Assembly: GCA_024709705.1 (NCBI GenBank)
Contig: JANJWE010000221.1
Span: 1 to 8,371 of the forward strand
Direction: 5' to 3'
Origin: Flavobacterium sp.
GTDB lineage: Bacteria > Bacteroidota > Bacteroidia > Flavobacteriales > Flavobacteriaceae
DNA: 8,371 nt
Shown: positions 1 to 6,910 of the stretch, one piece after another
Layout of the letters: every line of letters begins with the position of its first letter
Position numbering within the stretch: position 1 is the stretch's first letter
Notes under the pieces: generated by a model
Databases searched by the model: none
Told to the model about the DNA's origin: nothing
What the model saw: the letters and a program-made list of their open reading frames with translations, nothing else
Position numbers and translations under genes: made by a program

Positions 1-1535
1 ACTTCACTATCTTCTTCATCTGTATTCATATGGCTTCCGAATGCTTCATTGGGAGAAGGTAAATTTTTGGTTATAAATGGAGTATCGTCAGAATTCATAC
101 GAGAGGGCAAATCACTAAACCCACTACTGAAATCATCCAAATTATCAAACTTACCTAAACTACCAATAAATTTCAGTCGAATATTTTCCAATCCTCCATT
201 TCTGTGTTTGGCAATAATAAATTCGGCTTGACCTTCAGTTGGAGAACGTTCATCATCATCCCATTCGTCTATTTTATAATATTCGGGTCGGTAAATAAAC
301 GAAACGATATCGGCATCTTGCTCAATGGCTCCTGATTCACGTAAATCGGACAACAAAGGTCTCTTACTGGAACCTCTGGTTTCCACAGCACGGGAAAGCT
401 GTGATAATGCAATCACGGGAATGTTTAATTCTTTGGCAAGAGCTTTTAAGTTTCTCGAAATGGTTGAAATCTCTTGCTCTCTGTTTCCTCCGCCTTTTCC
501 ACCACCACCGGCTGTCATCAATTGTAAATAATCGACAATAATTAGTTTAATACCATGTTGAGAAGACAACCTTCTGGCTTTGGCTCGCAAATCGAAAATA
601 GACAATGAAGGAGTATCATCAATATAAAGTGGAGCTTTCTCTAAATTTTTAACTTTAACACTCAATTGTTCCCACTCATGCTTTTCAAGTTTTCCGGTTC
701 GAAGTTTCTCTGAAGATAATCCGGTTTCAGAAGAAATCAAACGGGTAATTAACTGAACGGATGACATCTCCAAGGAGAAAACGGCAACCGGTTGAGCAAA
801 ATCGATGGCCATGTTTCGTGCCATAGATAATACAAAGGCCGTTTTACCCATACCGGGACGGGCAGCAATAATAATTAAATCACTAGGTTGCCAACCTGAA
901 GTAACTTTATCTAGTTTCTCAAATCCGGTTGCTACACCGCTAAGTCCCTCTTTATTGGCTATCTCTTCAATTCTTTTTTTGGCTTGGATAACCAAACTTT
1001 GAGCCGTTTCTGAACTCCTTTTGATATTACCTTGCGTTACTTCGTATAATTTAGATTCGGCCTTGTCTAATAAATCAAATACATCGGTAGTTTCATCGTA
1101 AGATTCTTCAATAATTTCTGAAGATATTTTAATTAAGCTACGTTGGATGAATTTTTGTAAAATAATTCTAGAATGAAACTCGATGTGAGCCGAGGATGAA
1201 ATTTTTTGAGTAAGTTGAATGAGATAAAAATCACCTCCTACCAACTCTAATTTTCCATTTCTTTTTAATTGAGCCGAAACCGTTAATAAGTCAATCGGTT
1301 GGGTATCGGTAAACAACTGCACTATAGCTTCAAAAATATATTTGTGAGCTTCTTTATAAAAGGCGTCCGGTTGTAAAATATCAATTACTTCATCAACCCC
1401 TTTTTTATCAATCATCATGGCTCCCAACACCGCTTCTTCAAGGTCAAGAGCTTGTGGTGGCAGCTTTCCTTTTTCCAAACTAATAAGAGTAGATTTATCT
1501 ACCTTAATGGGGTTAATATTTCTCAAATTTTCCAT
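1..1535 (-). CDS. dnaB: Replicative DNA helicase DnaB (3' end cut by window edge)
   Basis: DnaB is the hexameric ATP-driven helicase that unwinds DNA at the replication fork. I translated the minus strand from the ATG at 1535-1533: the frame stays open for 511 codons to the window edge. The N-terminal DnaB domain starts near residue 28 (QALDLEEAVLGAMMID). A linker follows, then the RecA-like ATPase domain from about residue 205. Walker A is ARPGMGKT at 225-232 (Lys231), and Walker B is the hydrophobic strand ending in Asp335 (DYLQLM). QLSRAVETR lies at 379-387, SDLRESGAIEQDAD at 396-409, and the KHRNG arginine-finger motif at 443-447. A glycine-rich loop (343-350) follows Walker B, and the tail after about 464 is acidic and Ser/Asp-rich. 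E. coli DnaB has 471 residues; flavobacterial ones are usually a little over 510 as far as I recall, so only a few residues should be missing. There is no intein or frameshift. Confidence 0.97.
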   Translation of the reverse strand, partial: MENLRNINPIKVDKSTLISLEKGKLPPQALDLEEAVLGAMMIDKKGVDEVIDILQPDAFYKEAHKYIFEAIVQLFTDTQPIDLLTVSAQLKRNGKLELVGGDFYLIQLTQKISSSAHIEFHSRIILQKFIQRSLIKISSEIIEESYDETTDVFDLLDKAESKLYEVTQGNIKRSSETAQSLVIQAKKRIEEIANKEGLSGVATGFEKLDKVTSGWQPSDLIIIAARPGMGKTAFVLSMARNMAIDFAQPVAVFSLEMSSVQLITRLISSETGLSSEKLRTGKLEKHEWEQLSVKVKNLEKAPLYIDDTPSLSIFDLRAKARRLSSQHGIKLIIVDYLQLMTAGGGGKGGGNREQEISTISRNLKALAKELNIPVIALSQLSRAVETRGSSKRPLLSDLRESGAIEQDADIVSFIYRPEYYKIDEWDDDERSPTEGQAEFIIAKHRNGGLENIRLKFIGSLGKFDNLDDFSSGFSDLPSRMNSDDTPFITKNLPSPNEAFGSHMNTDEEDSE

Positions 1536-1539
1536 AGGG

Positions 1540-1558
1540 CTAAAGTAACATAAATATA
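1540..1558 (-). promoter_or_regulatory. Candidate -7 boxes for dnaB (weak)
   Basis: A strong terminator separates dnaB from accA, so dnaB needs a promoter in 1536-1624. Two minus-strand octamers each match the Bacteroidota -7 consensus TAnnTTTG with one mismatch: TATATTTA (1558-1551) and TACTTTAG (1547-1540). The second sits only 4 bp before the ATG and would give an almost leaderless transcript. Neither has a TTG at the usual -33 spacing. The region is AT-rich, so chance matches are likely, and I cannot choose between them. Confidence 0.3.
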
Positions 1559-1573
1559 AAAAAAAGCGACATT

Positions 1574-1621
1574 GAGTTGTTAATAAAAGGATGTTGACAA
1601 CTCTCCTTCAATTGTTAATAA
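1574..1621. repeat. Direct and inverted repeats upstream of dnaB
   Basis: The decamer TTGTTAATAA occurs twice on the plus strand, at 1577-1586 and 1612-1621, with starts 35 bp apart. Between them lies an exact 9-bp element GTTGACAAC (1593-1601). The heptamer GAGTTGT at 1574-1580 pairs with ACAACTC at 1597-1603 across a 16-nt loop. All of this fits between the accA terminator and the dnaB start, where the dnaB control region must be. The elements do not match the DnaA box TTATCCACA. A regulatory function is an inference from position only. Confidence 0.45.
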
Positions 1622-1624
1622 CAC

Positions 1625-1656
1625 AAAAAAAATCCGAAGTGTAAAGGCTTCGGATT
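1625..1656 (-). terminator. Intrinsic terminator of accA
   Basis: On the minus strand the perfect 9-bp stem AATCCGAAG / CTTCGGATT (1656-1648 and 1639-1631) encloses an 8-nt loop and runs directly into eight T residues (1632-1625). It begins about 20 bp after the accA stop codon. The U-tract is in the accA direction; on the plus strand the hairpin is followed only by AAAATAAG, so this terminator is one-directional. It separates accA from dnaB. Confidence 0.9.
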
Positions 1657-1676
1657 AAAATAAGATTATGTAAGAA

Positions 1677-2630
1677 TTATTCTTTAAACTCACCCATTTT
1701 ACTGTATTTATCCATCCTTTGGGCAACTAATTCCTCTGTTGATAAATCTTTTAATTCATTAAACCCTTTGATAACATATTGTTCTACCGTTTTAAAAGTG
1801 GTTTCTCTATCATAATGAGCTCCCCCAAGAGGTTCCGGTATAATTTCATCAATTAATTTTTGTTTTTTCATATCGTAGGAAGTAAGCTTCAAAGCTTCGG
1901 CAGCTTGTTCTTTGTATTCCCAACTTCTCCATAAGATAGAAGAACAAGATTCGGGAGAGATTACAGAATACCACGTGTTTTCCAACATGTAAACGCGATC
2001 TCCTACTCCTATTCCTAAGGCTCCTCCTGATGCTCCTTCGCCAACAATAACAGTAATAATTGGTGTTTTCAATCGAATCATTTCAAAAATATTCCTAGCA
2101 ATAGCTTCACCTTGTCCACGTTCTTCAGCTTCCAAACCGGGATAAGCTCCGGGAGTATCAATTAGCGTTAAAACCGGAATACCGAATTTTTCAGCCATTT
2201 TCATTAATCGTAATGCTTTTCGATATCCTTCAGGATTGGCCATACCAAAATTACGGTATTGTCTGGTTTTGGTATTGTAACCTTTTTGTTGACCAACAAT
2301 CATAAAAGACTGGCCTCCAATTTTACCAAGACCACCAATCATGGCTTTATCGTCTTTAAAATTTCTGTCTCCAAAAAGTTCTAGAAATGTTCCGCCACAA
2401 AGAGCTCTCACGTGGTCCATCGTGTAAGGACGACTGGGATGTCTTGATAATTGAACCCGTTGCCAAGCCGTTAAGTTCTTGTATATTTTTTTCTTAGTTT
2501 CTTCTAATTTTTTCTCAATTTGTTTACAAGTTGCCGTAACATCAACATTGGATTCTTCTCCAATTATTTGACATTTATCCAATTGATCTTCCAATTCTTT
2601 GATGGGAAGTTCAAAATCCAAATACTCCAT
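1677..2630 (-). CDS. accA: Acetyl-CoA carboxylase carboxyltransferase subunit alpha
   Basis: AccA forms, with AccD, the carboxyltransferase that moves the carboxyl group from carboxybiotin to acetyl-CoA, giving malonyl-CoA for fatty acid synthesis in the cytoplasm. The 317 residues match the normal length of stand-alone AccA (317-319). Diagnostic stretches are [11 protein letters not shown] (60-70), FGDRNFKDD (86-94), [18 protein letters not shown] (113-130), [13 protein letters not shown] (131-143), IDTPGAYPG (157-165), and the glycine-rich [10 protein letters not shown] (197-206), part of the crotonase-like acyl-CoA and oxyanion site. The zinc finger of the enzyme belongs to AccD, which is not in the window. 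The N-terminal 50 residues are charged and helical, as usual. The ATG at 2630 lies about 26 nt after the predicted start of transcription, and no longer reading is needed. Its own terminator follows. Confidence 0.98.
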   Translation of the reverse strand: MEYLDFELPIKELEDQLDKCQIIGEESNVDVTATCKQIEKKLEETKKKIYKNLTAWQRVQLSRHPSRPYTMDHVRALCGGTFLELFGDRNFKDDKAMIGGLGKIGGQSFMIVGQQKGYNTKTRQYRNFGMANPEGYRKALRLMKMAEKFGIPVLTLIDTPGAYPGLEAEERGQGEAIARNIFEMIRLKTPIITVIVGEGASGGALGIGVGDRVYMLENTWYSVISPESCSSILWRSWEYKEQAAEALKLTSYDMKKQKLIDEIIPEPLGGAHYDRETTFKTVEQYVIKGFNELKDLSTEELVAQRMDKYSKMGEFKE

Positions 2631-2661
2631 AGATTAGATTATTTTTGTTTAGTTTGAATAG

Positions 2662-2669
2662 CAAAGATA
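2662..2669 (-). promoter_or_regulatory. Predicted accA promoter, -7 box TATCTTTG
   Basis: Read on the minus strand, TATCTTTG matches the Bacteroidota sigma-ABfr -7 consensus TAnnTTTG at every fixed position. It lies 31 bp upstream of the accA ATG, implying a leader of about 25 nt. The -33 position holds TTT rather than TTG. The perfect -7 box and its position make it a good candidate, but no transcription data are available here. Confidence 0.65.
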
Positions 2670-2677
2670 AAATTTTT

Positions 2678-2707
2678 AATCGTTTCCTAAAGTAAATTTA
2701 AACGATT
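2678..2707. repeat. 8-bp inverted repeat at the accA -33 region / EamA gene end
   Basis: AATCGTTT (2678-2685) and AAACGATT (2700-2707) are perfect inverted arms around a 14-nt loop. The element starts 13 bp past the stop codon of the EamA transporter gene and also covers the -33 region of the accA promoter. It could be a weak transcription terminator, but the minus-strand RNA would continue with AAAAATTTT, not a U-tract. It could instead be an operator. Either role is a guess. Confidence 0.35.
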
Positions 2708-2719
2708 ACTTCTATTTTT

Positions 2720-3628
2720 TTACAACTCTATTGGGTTTGACTTATTTTTTCTTTTCGACAAATAAAACTTGACTACTCCATTTAAAAGCACGGTAATTAA
2801 AATCAATAAAGCCCCAAAATAAAAAGGAGTGCTCATTTTTTCTTTTTCCTCAAAAATAATAAGAGCCAAAATTATTCCGTAAACCGGTTCCAAATTGATT
2901 GTTAACATTACGGTATAGGGACTAATATATTTCATAACCTTTACCGATGCTATAAAAGCATAGGCCGTACACACAGAACTTAATACGAGTAAATAAATAA
3001 GGTCTGACATTGAAAGTGTAAAAAAGGAAGAGCTAAAACCACCGCTAAAGGCTAAAAAAACAGAGAAAAACAACACCCCGCCCAGTAATTCATAAAAAGA
3101 GATTACGGTCGAGTCATACTTTTGAGCCAATTTTCCATTTAATACAGAAAACAAAGCCGATAAAAAGGCTGATGTAAGTGCCAAAATAATTCCGGAAACA
3201 TAGTTGCCTTCAAAATTGAAGATAATGTAGAGACCGCACACCACCAGTAGTCCAAAAAGAACTTCATACCCAATAATTCTTCGTTTAAAAAACAGAGGTT
3301 CTAAAAATGAAGTAAAAAAAGCTCCCGTAGAAAGGCAAGCTAACGTTACAGAAACATTAGACACTTTGATTGCTTTAAAAAAAGTGAGCCAATGCAACGC
3401 AATAATCAGACCCAGAAAAAGAAAATAGAGTAGTGTTTTGGGAGGTAGCGATACTCTTTTTTGTGTTCCCAAAATGAAAATCATGATAAAAAATACAGCT
3501 AAAAGCATACGATACCATACTAAGGGTAAAGCATCCAATGTAATCAACTCGCCCAGAATAGCTGTGAATCCCCAAATAAATACAATGAGGTGTAAATGCA
3601 AATAACTTTTGATATTATCGCTTGGCAT
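2720..3628 (-). CDS. EamA/DMT-superfamily transporter
   Basis: This is an inner-membrane protein of the drug/metabolite transporter superfamily (EamA, formerly DUF6, RhaT-like). Substrates in this family range from amino acids to sugars and drugs and cannot be read from sequence. The 302 residues hold about ten hydrophobic segments (roughly 10-28, 36-53, 65-84, 92-113, 122-138, 146-163, 177-195, 208-226, 238-259, 268-290), the typical 10-TM layout. The internal duplication shows as matching EP signatures, SFLEPLF around Glu110-Pro111 and INLEPVY around Glu247-Pro248, each late in its half. The C-terminus is basic (KFYLSKRKNK), consistent with a cytoplasmic tail. The ATG lies inside the end of the upstream permease gene (14-bp overlap), implying translational coupling in one operon with that permease and tgt. 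No functional link to either partner is evident. Confidence 0.92.
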   Translation of the reverse strand: MPSDNIKSYLHLHLIVFIWGFTAILGELITLDALPLVWYRMLLAVFFIMIFILGTQKRVSLPPKTLLYFLFLGLIIALHWLTFFKAIKVSNVSVTLACLSTGAFFTSFLEPLFFKRRIIGYEVLFGLLVVCGLYIIFNFEGNYVSGIILALTSAFLSALFSVLNGKLAQKYDSTVISFYELLGGVLFFSVFLAFSGGFSSSFFTLSMSDLIYLLVLSSVCTAYAFIASVKVMKYISPYTVMLTINLEPVYGIILALIIFEEKEKMSTPFYFGALLILITVLLNGVVKFYLSKRKNKSNPIEL

Positions 3629-4691
3629 TTCGTAATAAATAAATAGCTAAAATTCCAAAAACAACGTTAGGGAACCAAACGGCAATCAGTGGTGGAATAC
3701 TAGACTTTTCGGCCATGGTACCAAAAATCTTATCGAAAAAAATATAAGTAAAGGCAAGAACAATTCCAATAGCCAGATTTACCCCCATACCGCCTCGCCT
3801 TTTCATAGAAGAAACAGCTACAGCAATAATGGTTAGAATAAAAGCCGTAACCGGCAAACTGTATTTTTTATACAATACTACTAAATAGGTATTGATATTA
3901 GAATTGCCTCGTTCTCGTTCTTTATCGATAAACCGATTCAATTCGGGTAAAGTTAATGTTTCAGCTATGTAAATTACAGGAGTTAAATCTTCCAAATCAA
4001 AGGTAAAAACTGTATCTTTTCGCTCAGAACGCTCAATTACATCTCCCAAAATTCCCACTTTTCTTTTTTGATAATTAAACATCGAGTAGGTACTGTCTTT
4101 TTCATTCCATTTTAAACGATTGGCAGTAATTTTGGAAACCAATCGTTCTTTGTCAAACTTTTCAAGAGTAAAGTTAAAAGCTGTTTTGGAATAGGAATTA
4201 AAATTACTGACATAAATAAACTCATCGTCACTAATTTGTCTGAAAACATTAGAATTTTCTCGAATTTCTTGATTGTTTTTAAGATAAGTATATCTAAAAT
4301 CATTAAACCCTTTACTCGCTTTTGGCACAAGGAAAAAACCCATAATAAGAGCAAATAGCGATACCAATGTGGCTCCAATGAAATAAGGTCTTAAAAATCT
4401 GGAGAATGAAATTCCGGAACTCAAGATTGCAATAATCTCGGTGTTATTGGCCAATTTTGAAGTAAACCAAATGACAGACAAAAAGAGAAAAATAGGAAAC
4501 AATAGATTGGCAAAATAAATTGTAAAATCAAGATAATACAATGCTACCGCCGAAAAAGGAACTTTACTTTCTAAAATTTTATTGATTTTTTCGGCTACGT
4601 CAATTACAATCCCAATTGGGATAAATAACAACAACATTACTACAAAAGTAAAAATGTAACGCTTGAGCAAATATTTATCAATGATTTTCAT
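3615..4691 (-). CDS. LptF/LptG (YjgP/YjgQ) family LPS export permease
   Basis: Permeases of this family form, with the LptB ATPase, the inner-membrane part of the Lpt machine that extracts lipopolysaccharide and passes it to the periplasmic bridge. The 358 residues show the family layout: an amphipathic start (MKIIDKYLLKRYI), three membrane segments (about 12-31, 55-77, 100-122), a beta-rich periplasmic domain (about 130-260), and three C-terminal segments (about 268-294, 302-320, 332-353). The stretch EIIAILSSGISFSRFLRP (85-102) between TM2 and TM3 matches the conserved cytoplasmic coupling region that contacts LptB. Length is normal (E. coli LptF and LptG are about 360). Bacteroidota usually have two divergent paralogues, and from this sequence alone I cannot say whether this is LptF or LptG, so I give no symbol. 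It follows tgt by 46 bp with no promoter-like box between them, and overlaps the next gene by 14 bp. Confidence 0.93.
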   Translation of the reverse strand: MKIIDKYLLKRYIFTFVVMLLLFIPIGIVIDVAEKINKILESKVPFSAVALYYLDFTIYFANLLFPIFLFLSVIWFTSKLANNTEIIAILSSGISFSRFLRPYFIGATLVSLFALIMGFFLVPKASKGFNDFRYTYLKNNQEIRENSNVFRQISDDEFIYVSNFNSYSKTAFNFTLEKFDKERLVSKITANRLKWNEKDSTYSMFNYQKRKVGILGDVIERSERKDTVFTFDLEDLTPVIYIAETLTLPELNRFIDKERERGNSNINTYLVVLYKKYSLPVTAFILTIIAVAVSSMKRRGGMGVNLAIGIVLAFTYIFFDKIFGTMAEKSSIPPLIAVWFPNVVFGILAIYLLRNAKR

Positions 4692-4737
4692 TTTACAGCA
4701 TAAGACTTTTAAAATTTTACTTTTGATTCAAATCAGA

Positions 4738-5868
4738 TTACAATCTTTGACTCATTTGTTTCACCATCTGTTCCTTCCATACTCTAAAGTCACCGGCTAA
4801 AATATGTTTACGAGCTTCGCGAACCAACCACATGTAAAATCCTAAATTGTGTATGGTAGCAATTTGCTTACCTAAATATTCATTGGCTGCAAACAAATGT
4901 CTCAAATAAGCCTTGGTGTACTCGGTATCTACAAAAGTGATACCCATTTCATCTATGGGAGAAAAATCGTTTTCCCATTTTTTATTTTTAATATTTAACG
5001 TTCCATGAGCAGTAAACAACATACCGTTTCGTGCATTTCGGGTAGGCATTACACAATCAAACATATCAATTCCTAATGCAATATTTTCGAGTATATTAAT
5101 GGGTGTGCCCACTCCCATTAAATATCGAGGTTTATCTTGTGGCAAAATGGCCGTTACCACTTCGGTCATTGCATACATTTCTTCTGCCGGCTCTCCAACA
5201 GACAATCCCCCAATAGCATTTCCTTGAGCACCGGCATTGGCAATATATTCTGCCGATTCCTGTCTGAGATCCTTATAAGTACTCCCTTGGACTATGGGGA
5301 AAAAAGTTTGTTCATAACCATATTTAAAAGGAACTTTTTCCAAATGTGAAATACATCTGTCCAACCAACGGTGTGTCATGTGCATGGAACGCTTCGCATA
5401 TCTGTAATCGCAAGGATAAGGCGTACATTCATCAAAAGCCATGATAATATCTGCTCCAATAGATCTTTGAATTTCCATTACACTTTCGGGTGAGAAAAAA
5501 TGATATGATCCATCAATATGACTCTTGAATTTCACCCCCTCTTCTTTGATTTTTCTATTGGAGGACAAAGAATAAACCTGATAACCGCCACTATCTGTTA
5601 ATATGTTTCTATCCCAATTCATAAATTGGTGTAATCCCCCGGCTTGTTCTAGAATAGCAGTCTGGGGTCTCAAATATAAGTGATAGGTATTACCTAAAAT
5701 TATATCGGGATTGATATCGTTTTTTAACTCTCTTTGGTGCACCCCTTTTACAGAGGCTACTGTACCTACAGGCATAAAAATTGGAGTTTCAATCACTCCG
5801 TGGTCTGTAGTAATCAAACCGGCTCTAGCTTTAGATTGGCTGTCGGTTGTTAATAAATCAAACTTCAT
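4738..5868 (-). CDS. tgt: tRNA-guanine transglycosylase (Tgt), zinc cysteines absent
   Basis: Tgt exchanges guanine-34 of tRNAs with GUN anticodons for the queuosine precursor preQ1. The 376 residues match bacterial Tgt length. Conserved sites are present: TDSGGYQ (91-97), FDECTPYP (145-152, substrate-binding Asp146), GGLSVGE (220-226), YLMGVGTP (249-256) and FDCVMPTRNARNG (270-282), whose Asp271 is the expected nucleophile. The odd part is the C-terminal zinc domain. Bacterial Tgt normally reads PIDxxCxCxxC there; this protein reads PIDEMGITFVD (304-314), with Gly309, Thr311 and Asp314 in place of the three cysteines. The fourth ligand, His340 in TIHNLGFY, is kept, and both flanks (EYTKAYLRHL; TIHNL) align without gaps, so a frameshift does not explain it. 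The gene starts the operon with the LptF/G-like permease and the EamA transporter. The ATG at 5868 is about 13 nt downstream of the predicted transcription start. Confidence 0.96.
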   Translation of the reverse strand: MKFDLLTTDSQSKARAGLITTDHGVIETPIFMPVGTVASVKGVHQRELKNDINPDIILGNTYHLYLRPQTAILEQAGGLHQFMNWDRNILTDSGGYQVYSLSSNRKIKEEGVKFKSHIDGSYHFFSPESVMEIQRSIGADIIMAFDECTPYPCDYRYAKRSMHMTHRWLDRCISHLEKVPFKYGYEQTFFPIVQGSTYKDLRQESAEYIANAGAQGNAIGGLSVGEPAEEMYAMTEVVTAILPQDKPRYLMGVGTPINILENIALGIDMFDCVMPTRNARNGMLFTAHGTLNIKNKKWENDFSPIDEMGITFVDTEYTKAYLRHLFAANEYLGKQIATIHNLGFYMWLVREARKHILAGDFRVWKEQMVKQMSQRL

Positions 5869-5887
5869 AAAATAAATTTACAGGAGG

Positions 5888-5895
5888 CAAAGATA
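5888..5895 (-). promoter_or_regulatory. Predicted tgt operon promoter, -7 box TATCTTTG
   Basis: TATCTTTG on the minus strand is a perfect TAnnTTTG box, the same octamer as at accA. It is 19 bp upstream of the tgt ATG, giving a predicted leader of only about 13 nt. No TTG is present at -33. It probably drives tgt, the LptF/G-like permease and the EamA transporter, since no comparable box occurs in the 46-bp gap after tgt. Confidence 0.62.
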
Positions 5896-5937
5896 AAAGA
5901 ATAAAAATTTATGACTTCCTATTTGGGATATATTTAT

Positions 5938-5951
5938 ATACTCTTGAGTAT
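5938..5951. repeat. 14-bp near-palindrome between divergent promoters
   Basis: ATACTC TT GAGTAT is a perfect 6-bp inverted repeat with a 2-nt spacer. It lies 42 bp upstream of the tgt -7 box and 76 bp upstream of the transketolase -7 box. Position and symmetry would suit a dimeric regulator, but short palindromes are common in AT-rich intergenic DNA and I recognise no family for it. Confidence 0.3.
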
Positions 5952-5995
5952 TCCTTATCAACAATTAAACTTGAAAACTTTAGAAAAAACCACAG

Positions 5996-6016
5996 GGGCT
6001 TTTTTTAAAAAAGTCC
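5996..6016. repeat. Imperfect palindrome upstream of the transketolase -7 box
   Basis: GGGCTTTTTT and AAAAAAGTCC are inverted arms around a central T at 6006, with one mismatched step (G-U if transcribed). The centre falls 22 bp upstream of the -7 box, where the -33 element would be. The T/A core may matter for DNA bending; a protein-binding role is speculative. Confidence 0.25.
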
Positions 6017-6027
6017 AATAATCTAAT

Positions 6028-6035
6028 TACCTTTG
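6028..6035 (+). promoter_or_regulatory. Predicted transketolase promoter, -7 box TACCTTTG
   Basis: TACCTTTG matches TAnnTTTG at all fixed positions and ends 26 bp before the ATG of the N-terminal transketolase gene, giving a leader of about 20 nt. No TTG is found near -33; that stretch is a T/A run. It probably drives both transketolase genes, which end at the strong terminator at 7932-7968. Confidence 0.62.
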
Positions 6036-6061
6036 CCAAGGTTTAACTTCTATTATTCATA

Positions 6062-6910
6062 ATGAAATCTAACGTACAACAACTGAACGACTTTTCAACA
6101 CAAGTCAGAAGAGATATTCTTCGAATGGTTCACGCCGTAAACTCCGGACATCCCGGTGGTTCTTTGGGCTGCACCGAATTTTTAACAGCTTTATATCAAG
6201 AAATCATGCACCGTAATGAAGGATTTGATATGGACGGAAAAAACGAAGATCTGTTCTTCCTTTCCAACGGTCACATTTCTCCTGTTTTTTACAGTGTTTT
6301 GGCTAGAAGTGGTTATTTTCCTGTTTCGGAATTGAGTACTTTCCGAAAATTAAATTCCAGACTACAAGGACATCCTACAACACACGAAGGTCTTCCTGGT
6401 GTTCGGATGGCTTCTGGATCTTTGGGTCAAGGTTTATCTGTTGCCATAGGTGCAGCTCAGGCCAAAAAACTCAACAACGATTCCCATTTGATTTATTCTT
6501 TACATGGGGATGGCGAATTACAAGAGGGTCAAAATTGGGAAGCCATTATGTATGCTTCTGCAAAAAAAATTGATAATTTAATTGCAACAATTGATTACAA
6601 TGGTCAACAAATTGATGGTTCTACAGATGACGTTTTAACACTTGGGAATTTAAAGGCCAAGTTTGAAGCATTTGATTGGGAAGTACTCGAAGTTAAAGAC
6701 GGAAACTCTATTGAAGCAATCTTAGACGGTATGGCCCAAGCAAAAGCTAAAACCGGAAAAGAAAAACCGGTTTGTGTTCTCCTTCATACCATTATGGGAC
6801 ATGGGGTTGACTTTATGATGCACACGCATGCTTGGCATGGTAAAGCTCCAAACGATGAGCAATTGGCCAAAGGTTTAGAACAAAATCCGGAAACTTTAGG
6901 AGATTACTAA
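6062..6910 (+). CDS. Transketolase, N-terminal (TPP-binding) subunit
   Basis: This is the thiamine-diphosphate-binding half of transketolase, which moves two-carbon ketol units between sugar phosphates in the non-oxidative pentose phosphate pathway. The 282 residues correspond to the first domain of the roughly 660-residue single-chain enzyme. NSGHPGGSLG (27-36, His30) and SNGHISP (68-74, His71) are active-site histidine motifs; HPTTHEGLPG (104-113, His104) lines the substrate channel; MASGSLGQGL (116-125) follows. The TPP signature runs from GDGE (149-152) to Asn180, so Asp150 and Asn180 should hold the divalent metal. The pyrimidine-binding domain is encoded by the next gene, 62 bp downstream in another frame. 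Split transketolases are established in archaea and common in Bacteroidota, so this is an intact subunit. The ATG at 6062 leaves the usual short N-terminus before QVRRDILRMV. Confidence 0.95.
   Translation: MKSNVQQLNDFSTQVRRDILRMVHAVNSGHPGGSLGCTEFLTALYQEIMHRNEGFDMDGKNEDLFFLSNGHISPVFYSVLARSGYFPVSELSTFRKLNSRLQGHPTTHEGLPGVRMASGSLGQGLSVAIGAAQAKKLNNDSHLIYSLHGDGELQEGQNWEAIMYASAKKIDNLIATIDYNGQQIDGSTDDVLTLGNLKAKFEAFDWEVLEVKDGNSIEAILDGMAQAKAKTGKEKPVCVLLHTIMGHGVDFMMHTHAWHGKAPNDEQLAKGLEQNPETLGDY

Noticed and set aside
49..1002. Small plus-strand reading frames (49-231, 325-531, 805-1002) as genes
   Set aside because: They lie antisense inside the conserved dnaB coding region, have no recognisable protein features and no promoter-like box.
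1574..1621. Replication origin or DnaA-box cluster next to dnaB
   Set aside because: The repeats TTGTTAATAA do not match TTATCCACA, and no DnaA-box cluster or dnaA gene is present; being next to dnaB is not evidence for an origin.
3375..3575. Extra minus-strand reading frames inside the transporter (3375-3575) and the LPS permease (4112-4378)
   Set aside because: They are out-of-frame readings of well-supported membrane protein genes with no independent signal.
4692..4737. Separate promoter for the LPS permease gene
   Set aside because: No TAnnTTTG-like box stands out in the 46-bp gap, so read-through from the tgt promoter is the simpler reading.
5137..5349. Plus-strand reading frame opposite tgt
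   Set aside because: It is antisense to conserved Tgt sequence, has no promoter and no recognisable domain.
4738..5868. Tgt zinc-site loss as a sequencing error or pseudogene
   Set aside because: The frame is intact over 376 codons, the flanks align without gaps and catalytic residues are retained. Replacement of three separate codons is not a single base-call error.
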